Below, piece after piece: positions 8,879-17,891 of a stretch of DNA of 64,000 bases. Source of the DNA: Cryomorphaceae bacterium (GTDB lineage: Bacteria; Bacteroidota; Bacteroidia; Flavobacteriales_D; Crocinitomicaceae); contig JAIXUE010000042.1 of assembly GCA_027483605.1 (NCBI GenBank), forward strand, positions 1 to 64,000. The letters run 5' to 3'. How positions within the stretch are numbered: position 1 is the first letter of the stretch; each line of letters begins with the position of its first letter. The translations under genes were made by a program, and so were the position numbers. Under the pieces are notes generated by a model, which saw only the letters and a list, made by a program, of their open reading frames with translations, made no database searches and was not told the DNA's origin.

Positions 8879-9848
8879 CCATGATTTCTTTGGGGTAAAG
8901 ACTGCTACTGCCTCAGAGTTTGCCGATGAATTTGATACGCAGCTCATCGATCCAGATAAAGTCTATTGGCTCAATTACCATGGCTTAGCAGACCGCGAGA
9001 GCATCGAAAAACTTGGTCAAAAAATAGGACTCGATAAACTCAGTATTGAGAGTATTTTCTTGCCCTTGCGCCGTGCAAAAGTAGAAGAATACCCTACCTA
9101 TCTTTTTTTTCAATTACATACGCTTCAAAATCCGTGTCGCGATACCGAACGAACCGATCAAATTACCTTTGTTTTGGGTTCTCATTTCTTGCTCTCTTTT
9201 CAGAACAATGAGGGCTTGCATTTTGGGGAGGTAAGAGAGCGCATCGAAAAATCAAAAGGTAAAATCAGAAATCAAAAAGCTGACTTCTTGCTTTTTCGTT
9301 TACTCGATACCCTTCTCGATGAAATTTTTCTCTTCAACACCGGAGTCTCAGACGAAATAGACCGCATAGACCGTCGCATTCATACTCAAATGCAAACCGA
9401 CTTGTTGCGATCTATCGAAGAACAGAAAAGAATATTGATCAATCTCAGAAAAATTGTTCAACCTATAAAGGACCTACTCTCTTCACTTGAGTCCATGGAC
9501 AACGATTTAATTGATGCTGCCAATAAACACTATTACAAAAACTTGAGAAATAGTTGCCTGAGTTTACTTGAGGACATCGATGCCCACAAACAAATTTTAG
9601 AGGGACTAGCCAATCTTTATTACGCAGTCCAAGGGCAACGCATGAACCACATCATGAAAGTGTTAACCGTCGTGAGCAGTATCTTCATTCCACTGACTTT
9701 CATTGTTGGCGTTTATGGAATGAATTTTAAATATATGCCCGAACTGGAATATCCTTATGGTTATTACACAGTTGTAGGACTCATGTTTGCTTTGGCTTTG
9801 GGCTTACTTATTTTCTTTATCAAGCGCGGTTGGCTCAAGCGCGACTAG
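8841..9848 (+). CDS. corA: CorA-family magnesium/cobalt transporter
   Basis: A 335-residue inner-membrane divalent-cation channel, expected to form a pentamer that admits Mg2+ (or Co2+/Ni2+). A large cytosolic N-terminal funnel domain is followed by two C-terminal membrane helices (residues about 275-295 and 305-325). The signature YGMN stands at the end of the first helix (GVYGMNFKYMPELEYPYGY), and the protein ends with the usual basic tail KRGWLKRD. The start overlaps the upstream Cys-rich membrane protein by 38 bases, so the iron and magnesium transport genes are probably one operon. Confidence 0.96.
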   Translation: MKPTQKTQAYQYSHDFFGVKTATASEFADEFDTQLIDPDKVYWLNYHGLADRESIEKLGQKIGLDKLSIESIFLPLRRAKVEEYPTYLFFQLHTLQNPCRDTERTDQITFVLGSHFLLSFQNNEGLHFGEVRERIEKSKGKIRNQKADFLLFRLLDTLLDEIFLFNTGVSDEIDRIDRRIHTQMQTDLLRSIEEQKRILINLRKIVQPIKDLLSSLESMDNDLIDAANKHYYKNLRNSCLSLLEDIDAHKQILEGLANLYYAVQGQRMNHIMKVLTVVSSIFIPLTFIVGVYGMNFKYMPELEYPYGYYTVVGLMFALALGLLIFFIKRGWLKRD

Positions 9849-9921
9849 ATGTTAATGAAGTGTTAAATACAAAAAACACCTAAAGAAGCTCCTTATCTTT
9901 CGGAAAGTTAAACTGATAAAT

Positions 9922-10365
9922 ATGAAAAAATTATTGCTTTCTTTTGGTGTTGTTTTCATGGCTGTACTCGGCCTTAACAGCGTCAATGCACAAATTGAAA
10001 AAGGTGCCAAAATTGAATTCAACAAAGAAGTACACGACTACGGGAACATCAAATATGGTGGTGAGCCTTATTGTTCTTTTGAATTCAAAAACACAGGCGA
10101 TGAGCCATTGATCATTTCCAACGCAAAAGGATCTTGTGGTTGTACAGTTCCTGAATGGCCAAAAGAGCCAATTGCACCAGGAGCAAAAGGTTCTATTCGT
10201 GTCAAATACGACACCAACCGTCCAGGCCCAATCAACAAGAGCGTTACCATCACCTCAAACGCGATCAACGAACCAAACAAAGTGATCCGCATCAAAGGTG
10301 AAGTTGGTCCGGCTCCAGAAAGCGGCATGCCTGTCAACAATGCAGGTGCTCCTACCAACAACTAA
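9922..10365 (+). CDS. DUF1573 domain secreted protein
   Basis: A 147-residue exported protein with a signal peptide (MKKLLLSFGVVFMAVLGLNSVNAQ) and one DUF1573 domain, an immunoglobulin-like beta-sandwich common in Bacteroidota. Domain hallmarks are VHDYGNIKYGGEPYCSFEFKNTGDEPLIISN, then the conserved GSCGCTVPEWPKEPIAPG and IRVKYDT. The tail after about residue 125 is low in complexity (Pro, Gly, Asn, Ala). Function is unknown; the domain is thought to be structural or protein-binding. It is followed at once by a strong terminator hairpin. Confidence 0.92.
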   Translation: MKKLLLSFGVVFMAVLGLNSVNAQIEKGAKIEFNKEVHDYGNIKYGGEPYCSFEFKNTGDEPLIISNAKGSCGCTVPEWPKEPIAPGAKGSIRVKYDTNRPGPINKSVTITSNAINEPNKVIRIKGEVGPAPESGMPVNNAGAPTNN

Positions 10366-10381
10366 GATTTTTAATACCATC

Positions 10382-10411
10382 AAAAAAGCCACTTCTCGGA
10401 GTGGCTTTTTT
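10382..10411. terminator. bidirectional intrinsic terminator
   Basis: A perfect 12-bp inverted repeat (AAAAAAGCCACT / AGTGGCTTTTTT) with a 6-base loop. It has A-run and T-run flanks, so it can stop transcription from the DUF1573 gene (plus) and from mtnC (minus). Confidence 0.93.
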
Positions 10412-10424
10412 CTGTTTACAAGTT

Positions 10425-11108
10425 TTATATTTCCAAGAAATGTGCAGCTGTACTTGGCCAATTAGCTGTTGTGCCAGGTCGCACTAGCTGAATGGTGTGC
10501 AAGCCAACCTGAGCTGCAGCCGAGAGTTCCTCTGTAATATCAGACAAAAACAAAATTTGTTCAGGTGCCAAACCCAACAGCTGGCTTATTTTTACATAAG
10601 TATTTGACTCTTTTTTGGGCCCTGTTGTGGTATCAAAATGATTAGAAAAGTGACCTGATAAATCGCCAAAATCGCTGTACTTGAACAATAACTTTTGTGC
10701 CGCTACAGAACCCGAGGAAAACACACCGATTTTTAAGCCAAGCGAGCGCCATTGATTGAGTGCAGTAGGGACATCATCGTAGACATGACCCGTTATCTGC
10801 GCAGATTCATAGCCGCTTTTCCAAATGACTCCTTGTACTGTTTTGAGCGGCGTGAGCTTTCGATCTTCATTGCTCCATTGCTTTAGACAGGCTAAAACTT
10901 CTTCTGTCGTGGTGAGGTGCTTGCCCTCTTCTTTGGCTGCAATTTCGATGACATCGGCAAACGCCTGCTTGACCTCATTGATTTGCGCATGCTTGGTAAG
11001 GTCATTGAGGTGCTCTCGAAAATAGGGAAACAACACCTCATAAACAAAATGAATTGAGCTGGTTGTACCTTCAATATCGGTAAGGATATACTTGATTTGC
11101 TTATCCAA
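10425..11108 (-). CDS. mtnC: 2,3-diketo-5-methylthiopentyl-1-phosphate enolase-phosphatase (E1)
   Basis: A 227-residue HAD-superfamily enzyme that enolises and dephosphorylates 2,3-diketo-5-methylthiopentyl 1-phosphate to the acireductone of the methionine salvage pathway. HAD motif I is YILTDIEGTTSSIHFV at residues 7-22, with the family DxEGTT form. The motif II region is FSSGSVAAQKLLF near 128-140. Further hallmarks are the segment GPKKESNTYVKI with its lysine and LFLSDITEEL near 194-203. The start overlaps mtnD by 8 bases. It is the last gene of a minus-strand series that begins with the dcw cluster. Confidence 0.95.
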   Translation of the reverse strand: MDKQIKYILTDIEGTTSSIHFVYEVLFPYFREHLNDLTKHAQINEVKQAFADVIEIAAKEEGKHLTTTEEVLACLKQWSNEDRKLTPLKTVQGVIWKSGYESAQITGHVYDDVPTALNQWRSLGLKIGVFSSGSVAAQKLLFKYSDFGDLSGHFSNHFDTTTGPKKESNTYVKISQLLGLAPEQILFLSDITEELSAAAQVGLHTIQLVRPGTTANWPSTAAHFLEI

Positions 11109-11646
11109 GGGTTGGCGCTTTAAAATGTTGGTAACTTGTTTCGATGCCCGATTGGGTATAGTGAGGTGTCCAGCCAGATATATCAGTAAAGATACGAATG
11201 GCTTTTACAAATGGGTTTTCAGAACCGGCATCGAACCAATGCTTGGTACCTGTTGGTACACTAATGAGGTCACCGCGCTGACAAAGCACATTGAAAACAG
11301 GTGCTGTATCTAAATGAAACCAGAATAAGCCTTGCCCATCTACAAAGAAGCGAATTTCATCTTCGTCGTGGATATGCTCGGCTAAGAATTTAGCTCGAAT
11401 CGCATCATAGTTAGGAGTCAGTGCATTGATAGAAATGACATCTGCGGTTTGATAACCACCTTCAGCCATAAATGGTTTCAAGTCCTTGGCGTAGGCCGCC
11501 AGAATTTCTTCTTGACTCGCGCTGTCATCGAAATGGACTTCACAATTCCATTGTTCAAAAAAGACGCCGTATTGAGCCAAAAATTCTTTGATTTGGAGGG
11601 GTTCATGAATTTGAACACCTTGATCAGGGATGGAAAGAATTGCCAT
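11101..11646 (-). CDS. mtnD: acireductone dioxygenase
   Basis: A 181-residue cupin enzyme that oxidises the acireductone to 2-keto-4-methylthiobutyrate and formate (Fe form) in methionine salvage. The metal-binding cupin motif is EHIHDEDEIRFFVDGQGLFWFH near residues 90-111 (His-x-His, Glu), and the fourth ligand His is in GTKHWFD near 130-136. Length is typical. It sits between mtnB (4-base gap) and mtnC (8-base overlap), so the three act in sequence on one intermediate and are surely co-translated. Confidence 0.96.
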   Translation of the reverse strand: MAILSIPDQGVQIHEPLQIKEFLAQYGVFFEQWNCEVHFDDSASQEEILAAYAKDLKPFMAEGGYQTADVISINALTPNYDAIRAKFLAEHIHDEDEIRFFVDGQGLFWFHLDTAPVFNVLCQRGDLISVPTGTKHWFDAGSENPFVKAIRIFTDISGWTPHYTQSGIETSYQHFKAPTLG

Positions 11647-11650
11647 TTTT

Positions 11651-12232
11651 TTAGAGTAAAAATTCGCACTCGCAAAGATAATCCAAGGTCTCTAGATGTT
11701 TCTGCGCTTCAAAAAGAGTTGCCCCCCACGCGTAGGTACCATGACCTGCAATGATAAAACAATGGTGCAGTATATCGCTATATCTGGTATCGAGGAGCGC
11801 GCAGAGTGCAGACATGTCTTGGTGATTATCGATAATTGGGATTTGTATGCTGTCGAGATGACTTTTACAACCTTTAAATCCTTTTTGAAGTTCATAGCCC
11901 TGTACGGCAAAAAAATCTTCATTAAACTGTGAAATCAAAACAGGAAACTTTCCGTGGCTATGCAGAATTACCTGAGCATCGGGAAAGTGCTCGTAAATCC
12001 AAAGATGAATTTGGGTTTCGTCAGAAGGTTTAGTGCCGTGAAAAACGCCTGTACCCATTCCGTTTTGATCAATGCTCATGAAGTCTTGTTCCGTGAATTC
12101 CGCTTTATTTACACCTGAGCGAGATACCCAACATTGTTGATGTTCGTCTTTGAAGGAATAATTGGTAGAGGTAGCCGGAGACCAACCTCGGGCATTGAGG
12201 GTTCTAATGAGTTGAGCTAAGTCTGTTTTCAT
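11651..12232 (-). CDS. mtnB: methylthioribulose-1-phosphate dehydratase
   Basis: A 193-residue class II aldolase/adducin-fold enzyme that dehydrates 5-methylthioribulose 1-phosphate to the diketone used by MtnC. The zinc-binding HxH appears in VILHSHGKFPV near residues 89-99, with the third His in IIAGHGTYAWG near 164-174. An N-terminal GWSPATSTNYSF stretch is the family's typical GWxxATSGNxS motif. Its ATG overlaps the stop of the upstream YqeY-like gene (ATGA), tying the salvage genes to the end of the division cluster. The window does not contain mtnA, mtnK, mtnN or mtnP, so the early steps must be elsewhere. Confidence 0.95.
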   Translation of the reverse strand: MKTDLAQLIRTLNARGWSPATSTNYSFKDEHQQCWVSRSGVNKAEFTEQDFMSIDQNGMGTGVFHGTKPSDETQIHLWIYEHFPDAQVILHSHGKFPVLISQFNEDFFAVQGYELQKGFKGCKSHLDSIQIPIIDNHQDMSALCALLDTRYSDILHHCFIIAGHGTYAWGATLFEAQKHLETLDYLCECEFLL

Positions 12233-12681
12233 GAGTTAGCAAGCGTCTGCTTCACTAGCTCAGCAATGACTTTACCGTCAGCTTTACCAGCTAATTTTCC
12301 TGATAAGACCCCCATGACTTTACCCATGTCTTGCGGACCACTTGCTCCCGTTTGGACAATTACAGCTTTTACTTCTGAACGGATTTCCTCTTCGGTAAGC
12401 ATTTTGGGTAGGTATGCTTCGATAACTTGGGCTTGAAATAATTCTTCGGCTGCTAGGTCCTCGCGCTGTTGCGCTTGATACAGGGCGTAAGTCTCCATAC
12501 GCTGTTTGTGGAGTTTCATGCAGATTTTGATAGCCGTCTCGTCTGAAACTTCTGTTGCACCACCAGAGGTGGCCTCAAGCAAGAGTTTAGACTTGATATC
12601 GCGTAGGGCAGCCAGCTTCTCCTTTTCTCGGGCAAGCATGGCGTTTTTGATATCGAGGTTAATGCGTTCTGTGAAGCTCAT
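12229..12681 (-). CDS. GatB/YqeY domain protein
   Basis: A 150-residue cytosolic protein of the YqeY family, resembling the C-terminal tRNA-interacting domain of GatB. The family pattern is visible: an N-terminal LDIKNAMLAREKEKLAALRDIKSKLL, a middle AEELFQAQVIEAYLPKMLTEEEI, and the end MGKVMGVLSGKLAGKADGKVIAELVKQ. Function in free form is not established, although a role in tRNA-linked metabolism is often proposed. It starts 2 bases after the ftsZ stop, a position commonly seen in this phylum. Confidence 0.92.
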   Translation of the reverse strand: MSFTERINLDIKNAMLAREKEKLAALRDIKSKLLLEATSGGATEVSDETAIKICMKLHKQRMETYALYQAQQREDLAAEELFQAQVIEAYLPKMLTEEEIRSEVKAVIVQTGASGPQDMGKVMGVLSGKLAGKADGKVIAELVKQTLANS

Positions 12682-12683
12682 GA

Positions 12684-14333
12684 TCAGTCGACGTTGTCGT
12701 GAAGGAAGTTGTTCTGACGCAAAGTGCTGTTGCCACTCGCGTCTTTACCAATTCCAAAACGAGAAATGGCATCTTGCGTACTTGGCTCTTGCTGTTGTAA
12801 TTGAATGTTTCTGCGCACAAAAGCTGGTTCGTTCTCGAATTCAAGTAGGCCATCTGGCTTTTTGAGTTTAGATGTAAATTCTTGAATACGTGAAACACGC
12901 TCTTGGTTTTTACGTTGCTGTTCTTCAGGGCTCAAGATGCGTTTGGGTGTCTCCATTTCAACGCTCATGTGGCTGTCGTCTTCCAACACATGTTTCACAA
13001 CTTCTTGCTGAATTGGCGTTGCTGATACAGGAGCCGACTGAACAACCTCAGGTTGTACATCAAATACTTCCCAGCTGATAGAGGTTTGAGTAGCCGCAAC
13101 AACTTCATCTTGCTCATCATAGAGATTGAATGTAGTTTTTGGGGTGGCGGCAACTGCATCTATTGGTGCTTCTACTACTGTTTGAAACGGATTGGCAAGT
13201 GGAGCCTCTACTTGCTTCATGAAGGGCTCTTCGGTGATTGTGGAAATAGGTGCGGAGGCAATTGACTCAAACGGAGAGTTGAGCGGTGCTGTAATTTCTT
13301 GTTTCTTTTCTTCCTCCAACACAACTACAGTACGTTCCGGACTTTTTTCAAAACCCGTTAGCGGTGAGGAACTGAAGCCAGTGGCAATGATCGTAAGGCT
13401 GAGTTGGTCTCCGAGCGAGGCATCGTGGCCATGACCCCAAATGACGTCAGCTGTAGAGCCTGCTGCTTCTTGAATATAATCAGTGATATCGGTGATTTCA
13501 TCCATCATGACTTCGCGGTCTCCGTATGAGATATTGAGCAAGACATAACGTGCACCATTGATATCGTTGTCGTAGAGCAATGGTGAGTTGAGAGCGTTTT
13601 TGACAGCCACAACTGCGCGGTCTTCGCCTGCAGCAGCTGCGCTCCCCATGATGGCGTGGCCAGAGTTGCGCATAACTGTATTCACATCGTTGAAGTCGAC
13701 GTTGATCGCACCAGTGACAGAAATGACTTCCGCAATACCTTTGGCAGCAACTGTCAAGACGTCATCGGCATGAGAAAACGCCTCGGAAAGGGACATGTTC
13801 TTGCCAAACTCACGCAAACGCTCGTTGTTGATGATCAGTAAGGTGTCGACATTTTGGCGCATGCGCTCCAAACCTTCTTCTGCTTGTTGGCGTCTTTTAC
13901 GGCCTTCAAAATTAAATGGAACCGTAACAATACCAACCGTTAAGATACCGAGATCTTTGGCTACTTGGGCAATCACTGGCGCAGCACCTGTACCTGTTCC
14001 TCCGCCCATGCCGGCAGTTACAAAAACCATTTTGGTGTCTTTGGATAGCAATTCATGGATCTCTTGGATGTTTTCCATTGCTGCATTCATGCCAACTTCT
14101 GGAATCATGCCTGCGCCACGACCTTCTGTTAAGTTCGGACCTAATTGTATTTTGTGCGGAACCGGAGACAAGTCTAGTGCTTGACAATCTGTGTTGCATA
14201 CAATAAAATCTACTCCTGCAATACCTTGTAAATACATGTGGTTGACGGCATTTGAGCCGCCGCCGCCAACGCCGATCACTTTGATGATAGAGGCTGCTTG
14301 AGGGGTGTCGTGTTTTGGTAAATCAAATTCCAT
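12684..14333 (-). CDS. ftsZ: cell division protein FtsZ
   Basis: A 549-residue tubulin homologue that polymerises with GTP into the division ring. The G-box GGGTGTG is at residues 110-116, the N-terminal GVGGGGSNAV at 21-30, and the T7 loop NVDFNDV near 205-211. After the globular part (about residue 325) comes a long, low-complexity tail of more than 200 residues rich in Glu, Val, Pro and Gln. It ends in NNFLHDNVD, a Bacteroidota-type C-terminus rather than the proteobacterial FtsA-binding peptide. The ATG at 14333 is preferred over an in-frame start seven codons earlier. It follows ftsA by 36 bases. Confidence 0.97.
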   Translation of the reverse strand: MEFDLPKHDTPQAASIIKVIGVGGGGSNAVNHMYLQGIAGVDFIVCNTDCQALDLSPVPHKIQLGPNLTEGRGAGMIPEVGMNAAMENIQEIHELLSKDTKMVFVTAGMGGGTGTGAAPVIAQVAKDLGILTVGIVTVPFNFEGRKRRQQAEEGLERMRQNVDTLLIINNERLREFGKNMSLSEAFSHADDVLTVAAKGIAEVISVTGAINVDFNDVNTVMRNSGHAIMGSAAAAGEDRAVVAVKNALNSPLLYDNDINGARYVLLNISYGDREVMMDEITDITDYIQEAAGSTADVIWGHGHDASLGDQLSLTIIATGFSSSPLTGFEKSPERTVVVLEEEKKQEITAPLNSPFESIASAPISTITEEPFMKQVEAPLANPFQTVVEAPIDAVAATPKTTFNLYDEQDEVVAATQTSISWEVFDVQPEVVQSAPVSATPIQQEVVKHVLEDDSHMSVEMETPKRILSPEEQQRKNQERVSRIQEFTSKLKKPDGLLEFENEPAFVRRNIQLQQQEPSTQDAISRFGIGKDASGNSTLRQNNFLHDNVD

Positions 14334-14369
14334 AATACTGCTTTGTATAACCAATTTTGTCTTTAAATA

Positions 14370-15752
14370 TTAATCTTCTGAATCGTCAAAGAATTTCCTG
14401 ACCGGTCCTAAAATACGGTCAAAGAATTCGCCTCTGCGCTCAGCATTTGAATGTGTTTTGATTTTTTCTTGCTTGTCTGCGATTGCTTTCTCAATCAGCG
14501 GGTCTTCTTGTTTGGAGCTAGGTTGTTGCTCCCATGGTTGGGCTGCCTCAAAATGCTCAAAGCCTTTCAAGACCAAACCAATGCCCGTAGCATATTTTGG
14601 ACTAGACAAGACGTCGATGTCATTGGTATTGGCCAGGTGCTCAGTTGGGTAACCGATACGCGCATCCATACCTGTTAGGTACTCAATGAGTTGAGTAAGG
14701 TGCTTGAGTTGAGAGCCTCCGCCCGTCACTACAATTCCGCCAATAAGCTTTTTTTCGTAATCGGTACTTTTGATTTCGAGATTGACAAGCTCGATGATTT
14801 CTTCCATACGCGCCTGGATGATACTCGCCAAGTTGCGCAAGGTGATTTCTTTAGGGTCGCGGCCGCGCAATCCAGGAATGCAAACTACTTCGTTTTCTTT
14901 GCTTTCTGAAGCCAGTGCGCTGCCGAATTTCACTTTCAGCATTTCGGCTTGGCGCTGCATGATACGGCAACCTTCTTTGATATCTTGTGTAATGACGTTG
15001 CCACCAAATGGAATCACAGCAGTATGGCGAATAAGACCATCGTGGAAAACAGCGACGTCGGTGGTTCCACCGCCAATATCGACAAGCACCACACCCGCTT
15101 CTTTTTCTTCTTCGGAAAGGACGGCTTCAGCCGAGGCAATGGGTTCTAGGATGATGTCCTTGACACTTAGACCGGAACGATCTACGCAACGGGTAATATT
15201 TTGAACGTTTGTTACCTGACCAGTGATGATGTGAAAATTTGCCTCTAGTCGCACACCAGCCATTCCGATTGGGTCTTTGATTTCTGGCTCTCCATCTACG
15301 ATATATTCTTGTGGAATTACCGTAATAATTTCCTCACCCGGATTCATCACCATTTGGTACATGTCGTCTACAAAGGCGTCGATATCTACCTGAGAAATTT
15401 CTCCGTTGGTGGTGCGGCGCGTGTAAATCCCGCGGTGCTGCATGCTTCTGATGTGCTGTCCGGCAATGCCTACATGCACATTTTTAATTTTGAGGGCGCC
15501 TTCAACGGCTTCTTGTGTAGCTTCTACAGCGGTATTGATCGACTGAACTGTGCGCTCAATGTTGGATACCACACCGCGCATCACGCCCAAAGATTCGCTT
15601 TTGCCCATGGCAATGATTTCGATTTTGTCGTGTTCGTTTTTACGACCGACAAAGCAAGCGATTTTTGTGGTGCCAATATCCAAACCGACAACCACACGCG
15701 TACGCTTCACTTCGGGATTGTTATTTTTTTCTGCAAACGATTTGTCCTTCAT
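14370..15752 (-). CDS. ftsA: cell division protein FtsA
   Basis: A 460-residue actin-like ATPase that tethers FtsZ to the membrane. The ATPase fold shows VVVGLDIGTTKIACFVG near residues 22-38, the 1C/SHS2 insert (NGEISQVDIDAFVDDMYQM), the phosphate-2 motif VVLVDIGGGTTDVAVF near 210-225, and the adenosine motif GIVVTGGGSQLKHL near 330-343. It ends with a short amphipathic helix (RRGEFFDRILGPVRKFFDD) that fits a membrane-targeting sequence. The ATG at 15752 lies 32 bases inside the end of ftsQ in another frame; no later Met gives a full domain. Confidence 0.96.
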   Translation of the reverse strand: MKDKSFAEKNNNPEVKRTRVVVGLDIGTTKIACFVGRKNEHDKIEIIAMGKSESLGVMRGVVSNIERTVQSINTAVEATQEAVEGALKIKNVHVGIAGQHIRSMQHRGIYTRRTTNGEISQVDIDAFVDDMYQMVMNPGEEIITVIPQEYIVDGEPEIKDPIGMAGVRLEANFHIITGQVTNVQNITRCVDRSGLSVKDIILEPIASAEAVLSEEEKEAGVVLVDIGGGTTDVAVFHDGLIRHTAVIPFGGNVITQDIKEGCRIMQRQAEMLKVKFGSALASESKENEVVCIPGLRGRDPKEITLRNLASIIQARMEEIIELVNLEIKSTDYEKKLIGGIVVTGGGSQLKHLTQLIEYLTGMDARIGYPTEHLANTNDIDVLSSPKYATGIGLVLKGFEHFEAAQPWEQQPSSKQEDPLIEKAIADKQEKIKTHSNAERRGEFFDRILGPVRKFFDDSED

Positions 15753-16515
15753 ATTTGACACTTATTTCTTTGTATTTATTCCAGCCTTCATGAGGCAGGG
15801 CTTCTTTGTAAAAATGGCTCAGACGTTCAAACTTGTCTGCAACCTCTTTGGCCGTTCGCGCCTGACCAAAGATGATTTGTTGTTCACCAAGCAAGGGAAT
15901 GAGGATGAAATCTCCGTCGGCTTCTAGGTAAACTTGACCTATCAATTGATGCATTAATGGATCATTACAAACATAATTTGAAATGCGGTAGATTTGACCA
16001 ATTTTTTGAGAACTTTTCAAATTTGAATTGTTAATAAAATCACAGTGAAGACGGGGGTTATAGGCATCTGAAATATGACCCGAAAAGACCAGCGTTCTGG
16101 CCGTATGCAAAGCAGAGCGATACATCATAAATCCGTCTTGATCAAGGTAATAGCTTTGGCCTTTTGAATTAAAAATTCGGGCAATTGGTTTGCGGAGTTC
16201 TAGTTTGATTTCCCAAGAGGCACCCAAATGCTTAAATACCTCGACCTTCTTGACCTCTGCCATTGCTGCAATTGATCGTTCAATTCGGTGTATATTGAGC
16301 TCATTTACGTGCATATCTCGTCTAAACAATCTGCTCAACTGAAGACGCGCTAGTAATTCTGGCCGGGTTAAAAAAGCATTTTCGTCAGCGGCATGAATAG
16401 AGATTTTTGGAGCATGGAGGATTTGACGCTGTTGAGACACGTTAGCAAAGTAAAAGACTACCGCTACGCCTGTAGCGATCAAAATCCAAAAAATCCTGTA
16501 GAGCCAAATTTTCAT
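15721..16515 (-). CDS. ftsQ: cell division protein FtsQ/DivIB
   Basis: A 264-residue bitopic membrane protein of the divisome. A short cytosolic N-terminus is followed by one membrane helix (residues about 6-25, YRIFWILIATGVAVVFYFA). The periplasmic part starts with a POTRA-like region (ENAFLTRPELLARLQL, then HRIERSIAAMAEVKKVEVFKH), followed by the FtsQ beta domain including PIARIFNSKGQSYYLDQDGFMM. Sequence conservation is low, as is usual for the family, but topology and position between murC and ftsA make the call solid. It overlaps murC by 4 bases. Confidence 0.9.
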   Translation of the reverse strand: MKIWLYRIFWILIATGVAVVFYFANVSQQRQILHAPKISIHAADENAFLTRPELLARLQLSRLFRRDMHVNELNIHRIERSIAAMAEVKKVEVFKHLGASWEIKLELRKPIARIFNSKGQSYYLDQDGFMMYRSALHTARTLVFSGHISDAYNPRLHCDFINNSNLKSSQKIGQIYRISNYVCNDPLMHQLIGQVYLEADGDFILIPLLGEQQIIFGQARTAKEVADKFERLSHFYKEALPHEGWNKYKEISVKYEGQIVCRKK

Positions 16516-17891
16516 CGGTTTAGCGTTTGCATTTGAAGTAAAGCAGTCAGTGGTCCGACCAAGCGGTCAATATCGCCAGCACCAATAGTGAGCACTACAC
16601 CTTCTTGGGGTTTTTGAAGTGCCGTCAGCACCTCATGTGGTTGCAACACTATCTTGTTTTGGATGGGTGTAAGGGCAGCCAACCACTCGCTGCTCACGCC
16701 GGGAATTGGCAGTTCGCGTGCTGGGTAAATTGGCAATAAATAAAGGGAATCTAGTTGCGCTAATGCCTGCGCAAATTCTGCTGCAAAATCTTGCGTGCGC
16801 GAGAACAAATGGGGCTGAAAAACACCGGTTATTTTTTGACCAGGATAGATTGCACGTACCGAGGAAATCAAGGCATTGATTTCGGTCGGATGATGCGCGT
16901 AGTCGTCTATATACACCAAGTTGTCTGTACGCAAATGGTATTCAAAACGTCTTTTGACTCCTTTGAAGCTCTTGAGTGCAGGCCGCAAAGCTGCAATGTC
17001 AAAACCCAAACAATGCAGCATGGCAATACAACCAAGTGCATTTTCAGCATTGTGAATACCAGGTAAACCCAATTCAAAACCTTCTTGTACTTGGTCGCCG
17101 ATTTTCAAATCGGCTACTTGAAAACCATTCACATAGCGCAGGTTTATGAAACTGTAATGTGCTGTTTTAGAATCAATTGCATAGGTAAATACAGGTGCTA
17201 AACTCTGCAGCTGCAAACCTTCTTTTTGAATGCAGAATCCTTTAGGATCAATACGCATGGTGAACTGACGAAAACCAGCTGCGAATGCTTCTTGACTACC
17301 ATAAATATCTAGGTGATCAGGGTCTGCAGCTGTTACAATTGCAGCAAACGGTGAGAGCTGTAAAAAGCTACGGTCAAATTCATCAGCTTCTATCACCGCA
17401 TAAGGACTTTGAGCATGCAAGACCAAGTTGGAATCGAAATTACTTGCAATTCCACCCAGAAATGAGGTGCAACCTACTTCCAATTGTGTCAAAAGATGTG
17501 TCAGCAACGAACTGGTTGTCGTTTTGCCGTGAGTACCTGCTACACAAAGACCTTTATATGTTTGGGTCAGTGCACCGAGTACTTCTGCGCGTTTGAGAAT
17601 GGTAAATGAGTGCGCTTGGAAAAAAGCTAATTCTTGGAGTTCTTTTATGGCAGGTGTATAAACAACAAGCGTTTGCACAGGATCTTGATACGCTGATGGA
17701 ATATCGGAGCCAAGGTCTTCGTAATGAATGGCAATGCCTTCTTGACTCAATTGTTGTGTGAGCGCTGTTTCAACCTTATCATAACCTGCCACTTGCTTGC
17801 CACTAAACTTGAAAAAACGCGCTAAAGCACTCATGCCAATGCCGCCAATACCGACAAAATAGACCCGATCAAACGCTGCTAACTGTTTCAT
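16512..17891 (-). CDS. murC: UDP-N-acetylmuramate--L-alanine ligase
   Basis: A 459-residue cytosolic Mur ligase that adds L-alanine to UDP-MurNAc using ATP. The N-terminal UDP-binding domain shows VYFVGIGGIGMSALA near residues 10-24, the ATP loop is AGTHGKTTTSSLL near 118-130, and the central domain has the EADEFDRSFL motif near 174. The C-terminal domain carries YIDDYAHHPTEI near 329-340 and GVFQPHLFSRTQDF. Length is typical. It overlaps murG and ftsQ by 4 bases each. Confidence 0.97.
   Translation of the reverse strand: MKQLAAFDRVYFVGIGGIGMSALARFFKFSGKQVAGYDKVETALTQQLSQEGIAIHYEDLGSDIPSAYQDPVQTLVVYTPAIKELQELAFFQAHSFTILKRAEVLGALTQTYKGLCVAGTHGKTTTSSLLTHLLTQLEVGCTSFLGGIASNFDSNLVLHAQSPYAVIEADEFDRSFLQLSPFAAIVTAADPDHLDIYGSQEAFAAGFRQFTMRIDPKGFCIQKEGLQLQSLAPVFTYAIDSKTAHYSFINLRYVNGFQVADLKIGDQVQEGFELGLPGIHNAENALGCIAMLHCLGFDIAALRPALKSFKGVKRRFEYHLRTDNLVYIDDYAHHPTEINALISSVRAIYPGQKITGVFQPHLFSRTQDFAAEFAQALAQLDSLYLLPIYPARELPIPGVSSEWLAALTPIQNKIVLQPHEVLTALQKPQEGVVLTIGAGDIDRLVGPLTALLQMQTLNR

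Noticed and set aside
10425-12232. Methionine-salvage block as a recent horizontal insertion
   Set aside because: Base composition and codon use look like the neighbours, overlaps with the operon are tight, and no mobile element or repeat borders the block.
15309-15758. 149-codon open frame antisense to ftsA
   Set aside because: Shadow frame of ftsA; composition follows the complementary codons and no domain is recognisable.
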